Positions 10,871-23,195 of a stretch of DNA of 64,000 nt are shown in pieces. Source of the DNA: Stenogyne calaminthoides (taxonomy: Eukaryota > Streptophyta > Magnoliopsida > Lamiales > Lamiaceae); contig JBBCBC010000012.1 in assembly GCA_037126765.1 (NCBI GenBank), forward strand, positions 1,426,001-1,490,000. Reading direction: 5' to 3'. How positions within the stretch are numbered: position 1 is the first letter of the stretch; each line of letters starts with the position of its first letter. Both the position numbers and the translations under genes were made by a program. The notes under the pieces were generated by a model. The model had not been told where the DNA came from, made no database searches, and was given only the letters and a program-made list of their open reading frames with translations.

Positions 10871-11230
10871 TGGGTCTCATCCACTCATAGATTTTAAAAA
10901 TATACAACTTGTTATACTGAAAGATCCAATTTGTTTACACTGAACCGTGCAATTTTTTTTTTTCATATTAATAGTTACACGGTTCTGTGTAAGCAAATTA
11001 TATCTTTCAATATAAAAAATTGCATGTTTCTAAAATGCACTATGAATGCATGGTGTACTTGCATGGATACAAGACTTAGCCAAATTTAAATGGTTAAGAA
11101 TTGGTCTGTGTGCATTCAGGTAGTGTACTCATTGTGCATTTAAGAACCATGCAACTTGTTATACTGAAATATACAATTTGCACGGTTCTAAAATGCATTA
11201 TGAGTTTCCAGTACATCTAGATGCATACAA
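10871..11230. mobile_element. foldback MITE family (TTTTAGAA type), two adjacent copies
   Basis: Copy one (10871-11076) runs from GGTCTCATCCACTCATAG to GGTGTACTTGCATGGATACA with internal inverted segments around CAACTTGTTATACTGAAA and ACACGGTTC. A deleted copy (11102-11230) follows with GCACGGTTCTAAAATGCATT. The family is long-palindromic: half of it is the reverse complement of the other half. Further copies are at 20544-20766 and 29995-30215. Confidence 0.6.
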
Positions 11231-11946
11231 TTTACCCTTTACTTAATATTACTTGCAGAATCTTTTTTTTTTTTAAGAAAAGAATAATTAAGAAGAGTAA
11301 TGCATGATTGAAAGTCTAAGAAAAGTAATCTCCCCTCGTTCTAATGAGCATTGAGCTATCCATGTACACTATCTTAACATGGAGAGTTGTCATTTAAAAT
11401 ACATCTGCCATTACGTTCCAATCGAGCTATATAAGAAGATGGAATCATATATAGAGTGTACAAAGAGGGGTAACTTACAAACTTTGTTGAGGTAAAATCA
11501 AATCTCCCAGTGTCTTTAAGGGGACAAATTGTTGATCGAGTTGATTCATGCGGATCTTCGGAAGACTCGTCGTATGTTCAACTGCAAAAAGGAAATCAGT
11601 GCAATGAAGATCTAAACTGAGAAGAATGAGAAATCTGGAAAGCATTTACTATTAAAATGCAAGAAAGGTCAGAAAAAGGAAGTGATAATACAAATATTAT
11701 TGAAAGTGGGACATTAGTATAAACAAGAAAGTAGCTGGTTATTGAGATTATGAAAGTGGGACATTAGTAAAAACAAGAAAGAGGAACACAACTCAAATGC
11801 ATTTTTAAACGGTATTAATTGTTTTCACTGAAAAGTATTAGTTGTTTTAGTGAACAGTGTTAGTTGCTTCACTGAAAAGTCACTGTACAACTGGTGTACA
11901 AGAGACTCACTCTATATTGGGAGTGTTGAATGAGAATGAGACTTGC
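11231..11946. other. intergenic region 3' of the PPR pseudogene
   Basis: No exon is recognised. A repeat of the ACTGAAAAGTATTAGTTGTT type occurs at 11825-11905; related sequence is near 19745, 33380-33540, 34150-34280 and 55930. Bases 11700-11780 contain a short direct repeat (GAAAGTGGGACATTAGTA twice). Confidence 0.5.
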
Positions 11947-14900
11947 CTATGTTTCTATCTTTCTTCTCCTTTTCAAATCCAGCTTCTTCATTAGTACAAC
12001 CTTAGCCATCTCCGGTTTTCCTTCCCTATTTAATCCATAAACAACAGTCCGGAAATTAATCGTACTTGGAATAATCCCATCATCAAGCATTTCAGACACA
12101 AGTTTGAAAGCTTCTTCAGACATGCCTATCCCACATAAGCAATCTATCATCATAGAGTAAGTCCTGAAATCAGGCGATGGGCCGTTCTGTTTCAGATACC
12201 GAAAAACATTCCAAGCTTCCCCCACTTTTCCCAATCTCAAATACCCACATACCATAGCTGAATAAGTCACTATAGTAGGCTCACAACCCTGTTCTTTCAT
12301 TTCCTCTACAGTTTCCAGAGCTCTATTTACGTCTTTCGCCTTTAAAAAATGAATTATTAAATCTGTGTACACATGAACAGTTGGATGGATTCCCTGCAGT
12401 TTCATACCGTTTATCTTCACCAATGCCTCTTCTAACCGACCCCTCCTTAGCAAAGCATGGATAACGCTTCCATACGTGAACTGTTCAACGAGGTTTCTTT
12501 CAGGCCCGATTTCATCCATGAATGCTGAAGCATCCTCCAATTTTCCAGCCCGACAAAGGGCCCGAAGGAACAAGGAATAAGCTAGTGGAATTGAGAAACC
12601 GAATTTAGGTAAAGATTCAGCACAGATTCTGGCATCCGACAGTTTATTGACTTCACATAAACAACCAAGATAAATTTCAACCATATTTTTGTCAGGAGCA
12701 AACCCCGATTGAAGCATTTCTTGATATATCAAGATTGCATCATCAACTTTCCTACCCTTTTTCCCACAGAGATAAGTGATCAAAGAATTATATGTTCGTT
12801 TATCTGGTTTGAAACCGCTCAGTTTCATCTCTTGAAAAATACTCAAAGCAATATTTGTCAACCTGTTTTCCCATACTGCATTATCATGATCGTCCATGTA
12901 TTAGATGTTATCGAGCAACCTCTTCTTTTCATCTCATAAAATAGGCTTCTCATTTCTTTAAAGTTCTTGCCTTTGACCAGCAACCTTAATAGCCATGTTG
13001 TATGATTGCCCATTGTGATAACCAGTTTGTTTCCCAACCCATGAGAAAAACTTCAAAGCAATTCCTATATTAAGTCCACTTTTACGTAAAATTTCCACCA
13101 CAAGGTCAGGGGTAAAATGGGAATTATTGAGTTTGCCTAAACTCTCTTGTACAGAATACCAATCATCTGAGGATGATAAAATTTTGCATACTTCTTGTAT
13201 ATCCGGATTTTCAGCGATTCTCTGCACTTCTTGGTCGGGTTTTGGTTCATTTACAAGTTCTGATCGACTGCATTCTTCAGCATTCAGTATCTTCCTACTT
13301 CCAGGATAAATGGTGGGACCCCTCTGTATCTGCATAATAGTATTCACCTTCTCTGTCTCACCATTTTTCTCCAGGTAAGATTGAACCTGCCTAAAGATTT
13401 CATCTCGATTTTTTACATCAAAAACCAGAATTTCATTCAAAACTCTGACAATCTCATCTGTTTTGCAAACTTTACACGCCTCCTTTATGAAAACAGTATA
13501 TGATTTAGAAGTCGGTTTGATCCCCTTCTCATTCATACTCTTGAAAACTTTGCATGCTTCAGAAACGTAGTTTTGCTTAATATGACCAACAGCTACAGCA
13601 GTTATAGCCACGTGATCTAATTGTATCCCCAATTGAGTCATCTCATTGTATAATTCCAATCCTTTCTGATATTCATTCTTCCAGAAAAAGTGCTGCATCA
13701 GCTTTCGCTTATTGGCGAAGAGTCGAGATAGGCAGAGAGATTCGTATAAGTAGAGACTGAGATATTTCCAGATCTTTTGGCATCTTGGAAAAGATCAAAC
13801 GCCTTAGAGACTTCATTTCTTCTCAGATATGTGCTTATAAGAACATCATAAATATTCTGACAAAAGACCCCCCTTTTCTTCATTATTTCAAGTATCTCTA
13901 TCGCGTCTTTGATCCTATCTCTGCTACAAAGCCCTTTCACCAGTGCTTCAAAAATTTCAGCATCAAGGGAGATATTTTTATCCTTCAAATCACGAATTAA
14001 TTCCAACGACTCTCTGATTCTCCCCGCTATACAGAAACTCTTTAGCATTAAACCGCATACTATAGCCTGAGGAATCATGTTTTCACCAACCAAATGAACA
14101 GCATCAACATTTCCAGATAATGCAAAGCATTTAAGTAACAATTTATACAAACCCAAATCTAAATTCACCTCATTATGTACCATATCCTTGTAGAACTCCA
14201 ACGCAATATCAGCTTTCCTACTATTGCAAAGTGCCCTCAACATTATCCTTTATGCAACTGCATCAGGTTTAACACCAGCTTTCTTCATCTCCTCAAACAC
14301 CAACAAGGCTTTGCTAATACCTATCGCGTTGCCATAATGCGAAACAAGAAGAGTCCATGTCTTAACATTCTTTTCACAAGAACTCTTGTCCATTTCTTCA
14401 GCTAACTCCTCAACCAACCCAGAATTCTTGGCTTCCATAGCTACATTTATCATGACATTATACGTGTTGGTCGTGTGTCGAAACCCTTCTCTGAATCTCA
14501 CCCAATCGAAAAACCTCAAAGCCAAATGAGGAACCTTGAAACACCTCTTCAGTACCTTCTCAACAACCTCCTCATTATAATTGATTTCAGTTTTTTCCAG
14601 CCTTTCCTCCATTGAAACCTCAACATTTTCACACCTGACAATCTCGGTTACACTATGAACTACTGGACTAACATCGCTCACTTCAATTAAATCAGAAATT
14701 CCATCCCTCTTATTTTGTAAATCCAATAAATTTCCCATCTCCGTATGGTCTATTTTCTCCTCGGCATTTCCACAAACACCTGGTAGCTGATTAGTATATG
14801 ATCCTAAACTTCTCCAACCTGCTTTAAACATAGAGTCTTTGGACATGAAAAAGCCATATGGAGAATTCTTATCCGCCACAATGTTATCAGTACCTAAAAT

Positions 14901-15115
14901 GCCGAGGATTTCGTTGAAGAGTGGATCAACACCTTTAACTCTCCGGGGTTATTGATGTCAGCGGCTTTACAAACTTTCTTGGAATTTTGAAGTGATTTTG
15001 ATGACGAAGTTGAAAGGGAGATCCATTGAACAACTCGAGGAGCATTAAAATGAGAAATTAGCAAAAATTTGCAGGCATCTGAATCCAAAATTCCAGCTTT
15101 AATTAGGTATCTCAT
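11947..15115 (-). pseudogene. mitochondrial-type P-class PPR protein (At5g06400-like), disrupted
   Basis: Five reading-frame pieces (15115-14894, 14879-14250, 14243-13698, 13698-12958, 12897-11947) together encode about 1025 residues, the length I recall for Arabidopsis At5g06400. They carry successive 35-residue PPR motifs with typical ends such as TYNSLITYLC and TYSAMVCGYLRLGKVGEAW. PPR proteins bind organellar RNA. The breaks are a frameshift near 14940, an in-frame TAA at 14250-14252 where a Tyr codon is expected, a 38-bp insertion at 13702-13739 that shifts the frame, an extra A near 12970 and a lost base near 12865; the last two restore the frame. The conserved residues persist in the other frames, so decay is recent. 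Sequencing error could explain one or two breaks, not all of them. Confidence 0.85.
13702..13739. other. 38-bp insertion inside the PPR pseudogene
   Basis: On the minus strand the PPR reading frame ...YTN is followed directly by LMQHFF if these 38 bases are skipped. The insert has no GT...AG borders, so it is not an intron, and its length is not a multiple of three. It looks like filler DNA from break repair. Confidence 0.6.
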
Positions 15116-16680
15116 AGTTCCTGATATTTGTTTGTTTTTGAAATTTTGTAGGCTCTCTTGCCCAGAAAGGGAAAAGAGCCGGCAATCTCTTATTTTTGCG
15201 CTATTAGCGTGTTACAATACTTTCAGCGCTTTTATGTTAGTTTTTATAACTAACGCTTTTATGTTTCTATTGGTCAAAATGGATTTATCTTTAAATTTTT
15301 AATAATTAATTAGTAATGATTATGAGGGAAATTTATGTATCTAAATATAACACGACTAACTCTCATGTGAACCAAGTTTATATACGAACTCTATTATTGT
15401 TATGTGCAAAATATATTACTATTACGCATAAAAACTTTCACTGTTAAAAAATGTGTGCACAAAAATTATCACCGTTAAAAAATGTGTTATTTTTTAATAG
15501 TGATAATTTTTATGCTTAACAGTCAAGTTTTTTTTATGTATATCAGTGATAATTTTTATATAAAACAATAATACTAAAGAAATCGAGTTCACGATAAACT
15601 CAAGTTTATATAAATTATTATCATATAACATGTTATACAAAATATCTCATTCCCCATGGTCCTCTACTGTCTAAGTGAGTCGAACTCGTTCGTGGACTTA
15701 GTGGTCAATTCGACAATTAATTTAATTATTCGAGTCGAGTCGATCTTCCATTGTATATACATATATGATTAATTGCACGAAATTCATTTGGTATAGGTAT
15801 ATACAAATATTTCCAATATTCTCATATAATCAGAGAATGAACAGATATCTATGTAATTTATTAAATCAAGCGATTTTTTTTAAATAGAAAAGGCAAGTTA
15901 ATTGTTTATCTATTCTTTTCATTTTTTATTTATGATTTTTATGATATAGTTTCAAAATTTTAATATTTTTAAAAAAGAAATATGGTTCATTGGATTTTTA
16001 TTCATATGATACGATCTTATACTTAAGACTAATTATTAATTTGCACAAATCACACTCACCTCTCTCAAAGTATAAAAGCGTCAATTTTTAAATTATACAC
16101 CGTCTCACTGTGAGATCGTCTCACGCAAGTAAGTGTGCCTCTTGTTTATTTATCATTTAACATTTTGCCTCTAAACTTCTAAATATAGCTGCCACATTAT
16201 TTCTAATTATGTCGAAAATTGGCCAGATCCATCAAATTGCAATAAATAATTAATTAATGTATCGAATTATGTTTTTTAATAAAAATATTATAATTGATAC
16301 ACCCTCAACACATCGTAATTTTTTACCTAATGAACCCTAACAAAAAGGCTCATAAGCAAAGCCCATAGTGAAAAGAATCAGAAAAAAAAAACCCGAAATG
16401 CAGCCGGCCTAGGTTATTCGTACCTCCATGTTTTTTTTCCAATTGATTGTTATAAGAGATTTTTTTTTTTTAAATCTCGGATCTGACTTTACGAATATGG
16501 CCTAACCCAATACCAGACACCAAAAAAGCCCATTTCTTCAAAGTTGGCCCAACGTATCGGCCATTGCAGGAAGACAAACAGCATCCACGCCGGAACCAGA
16601 AATTGGCCGAAGCTGATACAAGAGCGATAGCTAAGGTATTGCTCGATTCTATTTGAGGGACGATTTTGATTGGAAAAAGG
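15116..16680. other. intergenic region with hairpin and MITE remnants
   Basis: Bases 15385-15560 contain inverted A/T-rich segments (CAAAAATTATCACCGTTAAA and ATAGTGATAATTTTTATG) that can pair. Bases 15670-15745 carry GAGTCGA-type motifs related to the hAT-like repeat at 30737-31134. Bases 16097-16142 are one end of the TGAGACGGTCTCA MITE family. The last 200 bp should contain the promoter and leader of the next gene. Confidence 0.5.
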
Positions 16681-18621
16681 ATGGAATCGATAGTGAAAAA
16701 GTATCAGCAAAGATTCAGGAAAGTTAAGGATGAGATGAGCCGTTGGGAAGAGCTTCAGTCTCGATTGATTTCCCAACTCTCCAACGCCTCTTCGATCATC
16801 CAGAGGTTGCAGGTTTTCCCCATTTTGTTCCCTCTCTCTCTTTCTAGGGTTTTTCTCTTTAATTGGTATGTTTTTTGGAACTGTTGTTGATAATTACATG
16901 TTTAGGTGATCCAAAATTCGCACAACTATGGAGCTTTGGAATGTGTTGAGGGCATCGCGAATGCTGTGTTGATAAAGCAAATGGATTCCCTGCAAACAAT
17001 CATCATCTCTATGAACAAAACAATGTACGGTTATTTTTTTCGAATTTCTTTTTTTCTTTTGTTGGGTGGCTTGCAATAAGAATATTGTGTCATTGCTTCT
17101 CTTTTTTTTAATTGAATTCTTTAACTTGTAATTTACTGAAGTTTTATACATACATTAATCTGTATCAGTATTTATGTTGGGTTGAAGCTATAGTGAAGAA
17201 CACTGGCATGTAAGTGCGTGTTATCACTTATCCTGTGAATTTGGACATGAGATTATGGATTGGAGTTTTCTATGTCTTTTGGTATTGTGAAACAATAATG
17301 GTTAGACTTTTCTATTTATTTTATATTAAAAGAGTGATTGAATATATATTCACTTCCTGCTTTTAGTGTTCACATATTAATCCACTTACCTGAGTTTAAT
17401 GCATTGTGTTGAATCAAAGTGACTTGTCTCTCATTTAACTTGCCACTTGAGTGTTCTGTTGCTTGTTCGAGTTATTTTTATCTTGTTACTTTTTCACATC
17501 TTTACCTTGATAAGTGGAGTGTGGATTGATGAATATTTGAACGGGGTCATGACTTGTTTCTTGTCCTCGTTTTTTGTATATAATTTCCATATAGGGAAGA
17601 ATTTCATGGGATTGTTTCTTCTCTTGAGAAGGTAGTTCGTGATAGCAGACAACTCGTAAAAGGGGGGTCTACCCAGCAAACTGTAAAACAATTGAAACAG
17701 AAAATTGGCATAAAACCAAGTGTTGCTGATTGTTTGGATGGACTTAAACTTCTTCACGAGATGCATCAGTCAGAGTAAGGACGTCTGAACGCGATGCGCT
17801 GCTAATTTTTTTCATTTCTTCGCTTAACATAATCACTATTTGTTGGATGATGTCATCATACCATCTGAAAGGGCGTTGAATTTAGATTTTTTATTGAAGA
17901 TTAGAAAGTAGCAGGTTCTGCCTTTCTGATCAATCTTTTTTAATTTTAAGGAAGTCACGTCTGTATATGCAACCTCAATTGGTTTGATTAATGGTCCTAA
18001 ATTTCAACCTATTAATTGTAACTCGCTTCTTTATTTTTCTTTAGGTACCTTCTTAAATTATCTGTGGTATCAGCACTTCCTGCTCTTGCATTGAAAGCCA
18101 GGTACTCGTAAAGAAGGTCCAAACAAACTGAGTGCTTCCTTCTGCATTTCTGGACTATTTACATAAAGGATACATATCTACTAATATGTGCAAATGAAAT
18201 AGCATTTTACTCCTCATTTTGTACATGTCTCCTTATTGCTTTTGTTTTCTTTCTTTTCGATGGTGATGATAATAATAATTTGATGCTTCTTAAACTCGTT
18301 TGATGAGTCCGCGTCAGCTCATTATGGCTTTATTCATTACAGTGTGAGTGGTGATTTAGGCGCACTTCATCAACTCCTGGCCGATCAACCTAATATTCCC
18401 CGGGAGGAAGGTAATTAAATTATCCAAGATAATATTTGATTGAAATCAAATTAGTTCAACATTTGAAAGGCTACAGAGAAACATGCATGCATGCTTGTAT
18501 GACTTTGTATTTATTATGATAAGAATCCCCTTTTATTCTAAGAGTCAACATTCTGATGTTAGTGATTTTCTCTACAGTGCAGAACATATATGACATCATA
18601 TTTGCCGAAGAAATTTCTTGA
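16681..18621 (+). CDS. At5g43822-like protein (C1orf109/AIRIM-related, tentative)
   Basis: Six exons (16681-16812, 16906-17024, 17595-17774, 18045-18101, 18343-18410, 18578-18621) join in frame with GT-AG borders into 199 residues. Recognisable blocks are MESIVKKYQQRFRKVKDEM, EEFHGIVSSLEKVVRDSRQL, KQKIGIKPSVADCLDGL, YLLKLSVVSALPAL and the C-terminus QNIYDIIFAEEIS. These match the conserved plant protein At5g43822 as I remember it. The N-terminal half is charged and heptad-like, so a coiled coil is likely. I tentatively relate it to human C1orf109/AIRIM, a partner of the SPATA5 ATPases in pre-60S ribosome maturation. That link is from memory and would need a profile search. No signal peptide or membrane segment. 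The gene looks intact. Confidence 0.85.
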
Positions 18622-19442
18622 AATTGTTGGGCACGTCTAATCATAGCCTAGATGACATAAATTCACTTGAGGAAGAAGATTGTGTCTTAAAACAACCACA
18701 ACATCAAGAAATGTTAAAATCACCGGTCTTTGGTTGAAATAAGAAGCAATATTGTCTCACACCTCGAATGGAGAAGGATTGATTATGTCATCATGCCCAT
18801 CTCTTGTAAAAAACCACTATGCTTCTTCCCGACTTTTTATGAAGTGTTAATGTTATGGCATTGTCTTACTTTTGGTGTTATTCAAGCTGAATTCAGGTGC
18901 ATATATGGATACATGGATACAGACTAACAAATCTCAAAAGATTTCTGATTTTTATCTATTCGTTGCATCGCACCGTGCATTCTGATGCACATAAGTGTTA
19001 CTTTTCAAATTTAAACCATTTGTAGAGGACGAGTGTAATAATAAGGATGATAATTTTTCGTGCAATTTATGATGATTTTTAACCGATTTCAAATTGTTGA
19101 ACGCCCCCTTCTCATTCAACACTTGCCATGCTATCTAATTCTATCCCCACTGTAGCATCTCATGCATTGTACAGTTCCGCATCACAAGTTGTTTGAAGAG
19201 TTTATTTCAAAATGACCGGACCAATTGAAGCCATTTTGTCGAACAAATTTCCACATCAAAATCACGAAAAAGCCATTGAAAAAAGGAATTCCAAGGAAAG
19301 TCATCCAAGTGATCCAACTTGATAAAATAATTACAAAAAATGCTAAGAAACACATTCAACTTTATTGGTGATCTGATGGCATGACATACCAAAAAATTTA
19401 AGTAGCATCCACATTCCTACTTTTAAAGCAGAGAGATGAGTA
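18622..19442. other. intergenic region between convergent genes
   Basis: It contains the 3' end of the At5g43822-like gene on the left and the 3' end of the minus-strand At4g14100-like gene on the right. I see no further exon or defined repeat. Confidence 0.5.
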
Positions 19443-21529
19443 CTAGCTAGCTTGGTCCTGGTCCATCTCTCTCATCATACCAACAAATGAGGATTCAACA
19501 ACAGGAGGTTTTTTACTTCTTCCACCATGATGCTTACCCTTGGGCGTAAAACAGTAGACAGGAGCTTGCCAATTAGGATCTGAAAGCACTTTTCCAACCT
19601 CAAACGTCATCACATGTGATGTCCTCCCTGCAAATGCAATTTCCCGAATCAATTATTCATTGTTTCTAAAAAAATGTGAGGGGCAAAGTCTTGTGCAAAA
19701 GAGTTTTACTATACTACTGGTTTGAACTTCGTGTGTATTTTTTAACAATATTAGTTGTTTCATTATAGTTGTTTTAACTATAAAGTATTAGTTGCAAAAC
19801 AGGTGCACGATAAATCTGATTGCATGATATTATTGAATGAAAATTTCATGTGATGAACAAATTTTATTGAAAACTGATTCGATTTAGTTAGTTGTACAAT
19901 GATCAAGGACGGACGCACGTTGGGGCCAGCCCCCCTGACCCCACTTGAACTATATATATATATTTATTTATAATTAAGACACACCTGTATGAGACGGTTT
20001 CTTAGTAAAACATAACATAAATTGTGTATTAACGCTTTAATATTTTGGTAGGATGGGTATTATTTGTGTTAGGTTGTACCCTGTCTCATGTATTAAACCA
20101 TCTCATACGAGTGTTTATCTCCTTTAGACAAAGTATTATGTGCATCATGTTCACCGTACACCACTATTAGTACTAATACTTATAAAAATCAACGCTCTAT
20201 AAATAAAACGTTGATCTTTAGGTGAGAAAGGTGTAACGAAATAGAGAAAAAAATATGTATAATTCACATTTTAAATATACATATAAATGTATTCGACTCC
20301 TTTAATATATAGATATTTAGTTCAAATAATTCTCGAAAATATATAAAAATTCAAAAGTGCATTTAGCTACACTATATTATAAATTGGGCCCCCCTCGGTG
20401 AAATTTCTGGGTCCGTCCCTGACAATGATAATGTGTTCTAGTAGAGGTTTCAAATCAACAACAAGAAGCACCAGATGGTTTTTTTTCGAATATACTATAT
20501 GAGTTAATATAAATTCGCAATCTTTACTAAAACTCTTTGAGTGAGTCTCATGTGCACCAGACACACCATGCACTTCATAGTGTATTTTAGAACAATATAA
20601 CTTGTTGCATTGAAATATGCAACTTTTTTACACTGACCGTTCAACTTGGTTTCCATATTAATAGTTGCACGGTTCAATGTAAACAAGTTGTATATTTCAA
20701 TATAATAAATTGTTTGATTCTAAAATAAACTATGGAATACATGGTACACCTGGTGCATACAAGACTTGACATAATTCTTTCTTCAACTTGCCATTTATAT
20801 AAAAAAAAATGATCCAATTGCAATTTGACTACACAAATTTGATAGATTGCAATCTAAATTTGGTGGTATTTTACAGCCACACATGACAAAAGATATAACT
20901 TGAAAATAACACAAAAATAGAATTTAGATTGCAATCGATTAATTGTGTGCAGTACAAGTTGCAATTGGACAACAAATTTATAATATACTAAAAAAAATCC
21001 TATAAGTTTTCACATTGACAAATGAAGTTGAGTAATCCATATATGCATATTAAACAGTGGGTGGAGGCGCACCTGATTGGAGGAAAAGCCAGTAAACAGG
21101 GCGCTTGGTGGCCACATCCTCATAATACCGAATGAACTCAGCTTTCTCCCACACATTACACAAAAACCCATCCTGTTTCGCTTGCCCTTTGTAAGTCGCC
21201 CCTTTCAGCCAATTAGGGCTCAGGATCCCCACCGGAAATTTCTTCGGCTTGCACTCCTTATTCGCGTCCAGCGTGTAATAGAAGGATGTCCCGTTATTCC
21301 ACTCCAAATCGTAGAGCTTTTTCCCCAATTGGCGTTGGATTATGTTGAAATTCCGGCCGTTGGGCCAATCGTACCACAGATCCGTCACTTCTGCGGCTCC
21401 TTTGCTGCTGTTTATGAACAGAATCGAGTGGAATTGAGGCGGCCATGCTTTGGGTTCTGGGTCGATTGATGCGACAACCAAAGGGAGGAACAAGAGGGAC
21501 GAAATCAGGGAAATGCTGCTCAGATTCAT
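19443..21529 (-). CDS. At4g14100-like secreted protein
   Basis: Two exons, 21529-21073 and 19627-19443, join at a phase-1 GT-AG intron into 213 residues. The N-terminus is a clear signal peptide (LSSISLISSLLFLPLVVAS), so the protein enters the secretory pathway. Conserved family blocks are DLWYDWPNGRNFNIIQ, YDLEWNNGTSFYYTLD, GFLCNVWEKAEFIRYYEDV and, across the junction, SGRTSHVMTFEVG and WQAPVYCF. The family is labelled transferase-like in some annotations, but its biochemical function is unknown. The tail after WQAPVYCF is longer than I recall for Arabidopsis (about 35 polar residues). The 1.45 kb intron holds two MITEs. A TATA box lies about 56 bp upstream of the ATG. Confidence 0.88.
19977..20121. 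mobile_element. TGAGACGGTCTCA-family MITE, copy 3 (intronic)
   Basis: It begins AGACACACCTGTATGAGACG and ends with CATCTCATACGAGTGTTTAT, matching the ends and length of the copy at 8475-8620. It lies in the intron of the At4g14100-like gene. Just outside it, near 20390, is a GGGCCCCCCTCGGTGAAATT string typical of another old repeat. Confidence 0.7.
20544..20766. mobile_element. foldback MITE (TTTTAGAA type), intronic copy
   Basis: The left arm AGTCTCATGTGCACCAG and the right arm, reversed, AGTCTTGTATGCACCAG bound about 223 bp. The arms continue inward as imperfect inverted repeats (CATAGTGTATTTTAGAA against CATAGTTTATTTTAGAA; AACTTGTTGCATTGAAATAT against AATTTATTATATTGAAATAT). The transcript of the host intron could form a long hairpin here. 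Confidence 0.75.
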
Positions 21530-21584
21530 CTTTGATGATGATGATTTTGCTGCAATTTTATGGATGAATGTAGCTCAGGTGGAC

Positions 21585-21595
21585 TATATATAAAT
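21585..21595 (-). promoter_or_regulatory. TATA box of the At4g14100-like gene
   Basis: On the minus strand the sequence ATTTATATATAG sits about 56 bp upstream of the start codon at 21529, the usual position for a plant core promoter with a short leader. Confidence 0.65.
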
Positions 21596-21754
21596 GAAAA
21601 ACTCTATAGGCGTTAACTCATATCCCATTTTACCTCAAGGCCGTCTAATCTAATGCAAATGTGCAGAATTTGGATAGTTTGTTGACTTGTACAATCCCAT
21701 TTAATGTTTTTTTTGCTTGATTTATAATTAGCATACAATTTGTGTATGATCTTA

Positions 21755-22049
21755 TACTCCATTTGGATGAATGAATTTTAAATCCATGGATTTAAATGAA
21801 ACAAATCATCATTTCTCCGATGGATTTATAAATCTTAAATTTGATAAAATTTAGTTGAAAAAATGGAGGGATTTTAAATCCTCATCAAAACCTAGTCATT
21901 TGTAAAATTTCCTCATCTCCACCACTTTCCTTCTCCCCTTTCATCATCTTCTCTAAACTCTCACATCTAAGTATTTATAAATTAATAGGAGAATATGTTT
22001 TATGTGTAAAATCTATTGAATGTCCAAATCCATCACTCCAAATGGAGCA
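21755..22049. mobile_element. Harbinger/Tourist-like MITE, copy 2
   Basis: The ends TACTCCATTTGGATGA and, reversed, TGCTCCATTTGGAGTGATGG enclose 295 bp flanked by TTA on both sides (21752-21754 and 22050-22052). The internal sequence (CCATGGATTTAAATG, CATTTCTCCGATGG, CTCATCAAAACCTAGTCATT) matches the copy at 2737-3025. Confidence 0.8.
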
Positions 22050-23195
22050 TTAGGGAATAGTGGTAAATGCAACTTTTAATGTTAATAATGAGATATATAT
22101 CCTCCTTCCATAAATGAATTTGTGGTAAATGCAGCTTTAAAGTATATATGATTAAAAATATAAAACAGAGACATTCTTCCGATAAAATTATAAGGGATGG
22201 CATCTATCCCATATTTAGCATTAATTGGGCATTTAACCCAATTTTCCATAATCTAAACTTCGATTAAGCTCACAAACTTATCAAGTCAGACTAATATCGA
22301 ATTTGAACTCGAAAACAAAGCTCAGGATCCGTCGACCATCACGAATGAAATAATTGCAAGAACTTGATCTTGGATTATGACAAAAAATAAAGATGCAAGA
22401 AATATTTTCTTCTTGAGCTGGCGCAATTTTCCTAAACTAGATAATTTGTGAACAATTTTGATAGGAGTCTTGGTTTGGATGTCTCTTTATGTTACTAGTT
22501 TTCTCTGCGATTTCTTGTAAGAGAGGGTGTATCCCTTATACCTCAATCTTACTTAACGAATCATTTTTGACGATCAAAAAGAAAAAAGATTATAATTGAA
22601 TTTAAACTCGACTCAATTAAATTCAAATTGATTCCAATCACAAGCCAACTAGTCAGTTACACAGCTACGCCTCTATTAGTGAGTACTTGTAAAACCCTTT
22701 AAAGGTTAACCTGTCATCCCAATTCCCAATCATAGTGGTAACATTCTCTAATACTGAATTATAAAAGAAATGCATAATTGTTATAAAATGTAGTATTAAA
22801 AAGTCGCGATTAAATTGCAAAAAAAAAAAAACTAAATATTGTAAATTCATTTGCAATTTACCTCAAAATGTCAAAGAGAAATTATGGATGAGTACAACAG
22901 AAGAATTATTAAGTTGGTATAAATGACACCTTTGTGACTATGTATGTATCTGCTTCTAATTGCTTTGTGAAAGTGAATGGGAAGTAAATATTCATGGAAA
23001 TGCATAAACAATTGCAAAACCAAACCAAATCAAAGTAGTATAAAAAAAAACAAAAAATCAAACGAACATGTACACAACAACATCGTGTAATCGTCTCTCA
23101 AGTTTGTTTTCCCTAATAAACGATAATAAAAAATGTCCACCAAATCAGCCGATCTTTAAGCCGGATACCGAGTTATAAAAAAAAAAAACGATAAA
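22050..23195. other. intergenic region with a second SINE-tail fragment
   Basis: No exon is recognised. Bases 23161-23188 repeat the SINE tail GGATACCGAGTTATAAAAA seen at 6748. The short strings AAACGATAATAAAAAATG (near 23118) and AAACGATAAATCAAAAATG (near 23186) could be its imperfect target duplication, implying a severely truncated insertion of about 50 bp. Confidence 0.45.
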
